From: Clostridia bacterium
Lineage (GTDB): Bacteria; Bacillota; Clostridia; Oscillospirales; Acutalibacteraceae
Length of the DNA: 41,859 nt
Direction: 5' to 3'
Assembly: GCA_017480115.1 (NCBI GenBank)
Contig: JAFVBH010000011.1
Coordinates: forward strand, 1-41,859
In this document: positions 41,808 through 41,859 of the stretch, piece by piece
How the letters are laid out: every line of letters starts with the position of its first letter
Numbering within the stretch: the first letter of the stretch is position 1
The notes under the pieces: generated by a model
Database searches by the model: none
Seen by the model: only the letters and a program-made list of their open reading frames with translations
Told to the model about the DNA's origin: nothing
Program-made: the position numbers and the translations under genes

Positions 41808-41859
41808 ATGATCAGTATACTCTATGTTGGCTTAGCTGTCCATACCACAAATTACACAA
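41808..41859 (+). CDS. IS110-family transposase, N-terminal fragment with Asp-to-Ala change
   Basis: ATG at 41808 gives MISILYVGLAVHTTNYT before the window ends. Copy A has VGLDVH at the same place; here codon 10 (41835-41837) is GCT instead of GAT, so the first catalytic aspartate of the DEDD set is lost. Copy B may be inactive, or the base may be an assembly error in a collapsed repeat end. Confidence 0.75.
   Translation, partial: MISILYVGLAVHTTNYT

Larger units (their letters stand above)
41704..41859 (+). mobile_element. IS110-family element, 5' end (copy B, cut by window edge)
   Basis: A 104-nt leader plus the first 17 codons of the transposase run rightwards out of the window. It matches copy A apart from one single-base indel and a few substitutions. 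The leader contains CTTGTAGG (41723-41730) and TGGATTTAT (41735-41743), both also found in the host repeat it interrupts. Confidence 0.85.

Noticed and set aside
1..41859. tRNA, 4.5S RNA, tmRNA or rRNA genes
   Set aside because: I looked in intergenic regions, especially around ffh and rpmG-secE where such genes are often found, and saw no cloverleaf or conserved SRP Alu/S-domain sequence.
1..41859. The whole window as a composite transposon bounded by inverted IS copies
   Set aside because: IS110 elements do not mobilise flanking DNA as classical composite transposons do, and the interior is core housekeeping operons; contig breaks at repeats explain the arrangement better.

Overview
This 41.9 kb window looks like a contig from a Gram-positive anaerobe of class Clostridia, probably a gut Oscillospiraceae/Ruminococcaceae-type bacterium. 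The reasons are the housekeeping operon content (ylxM-ffh-rpsP-khpA and rpmG-secE-nusG-rplK-rplA-rplJ-rplL), strong AGGAGG-type ribosome binding sites, consensus sigma-A promoters, several dockerin-bearing secreted proteins with Thr/Pro linkers, GPH-type sugar symporters, and intergenic regions full of dispersed palindromic repeats. The taxon is inferred; no rRNA or other decisive marker is present.

Layout. Both edges are the 5' ends of two divergently oriented copies of one IS110-family element (1-264 minus, 41704-41859 plus), which may be why the contig ends there. From 445 to 2758 (minus) lies the SRP/S16/KH operon. From 2895 to 3075 there is an unusual chain of small hairpins joined by AGCTAAATT. 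From 3207 to 7020 (minus) come a small dockerin protein, mutS2 and a glycerophosphodiesterase. A DtxR-like regulator (7156, plus) converges on a block of four dockerin proteins (7601-12924, minus): an amidase, a dockerin-cohesin protein and two paralogues with related C-terminal domains. After a repeat mosaic (12960-13517) comes a GH95-like protein with a lysine-rich tail, then a plus-strand GT87-like/aminotransferase pair, then a minus-strand GH27 alpha-galactosidase with a small membrane protein, then a methyltransferase.

From 22042 to 25907 (minus) is the ribosomal/transcription block, with an L10 leader attenuator. The rest is on the plus strand: a GPH transporter with a large external insertion (26461-28308); a six-gene run 28723-34900 (RING/zinc-ribbon membrane protein, galU, MBL hydrolase, RlmD/RumA-like methyltransferase, CorA, secreted nuclease/phosphatase-like protein); a second GPH transporter; and a four-gene MacAB/YknXYZ-like exporter with two adaptor proteins (36808-41577).

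Two themes stand out. (1) Both IS110 copies sit at the same position (after CTTGTAG) in copies of one dispersed palindromic repeat. Their 104-105-nt leaders carry an inverted repeat that includes the transposase ribosome binding site, plus short words matching the target, as expected of a guide-RNA-directed IS110. (2) Five secreted proteins carry an unusual N-terminal dockerin variant ending in DARxxLRxAxRL, and one of them also carries a cohesin-like module. This suggests a small envelope assembly rather than a classical cellulosome.
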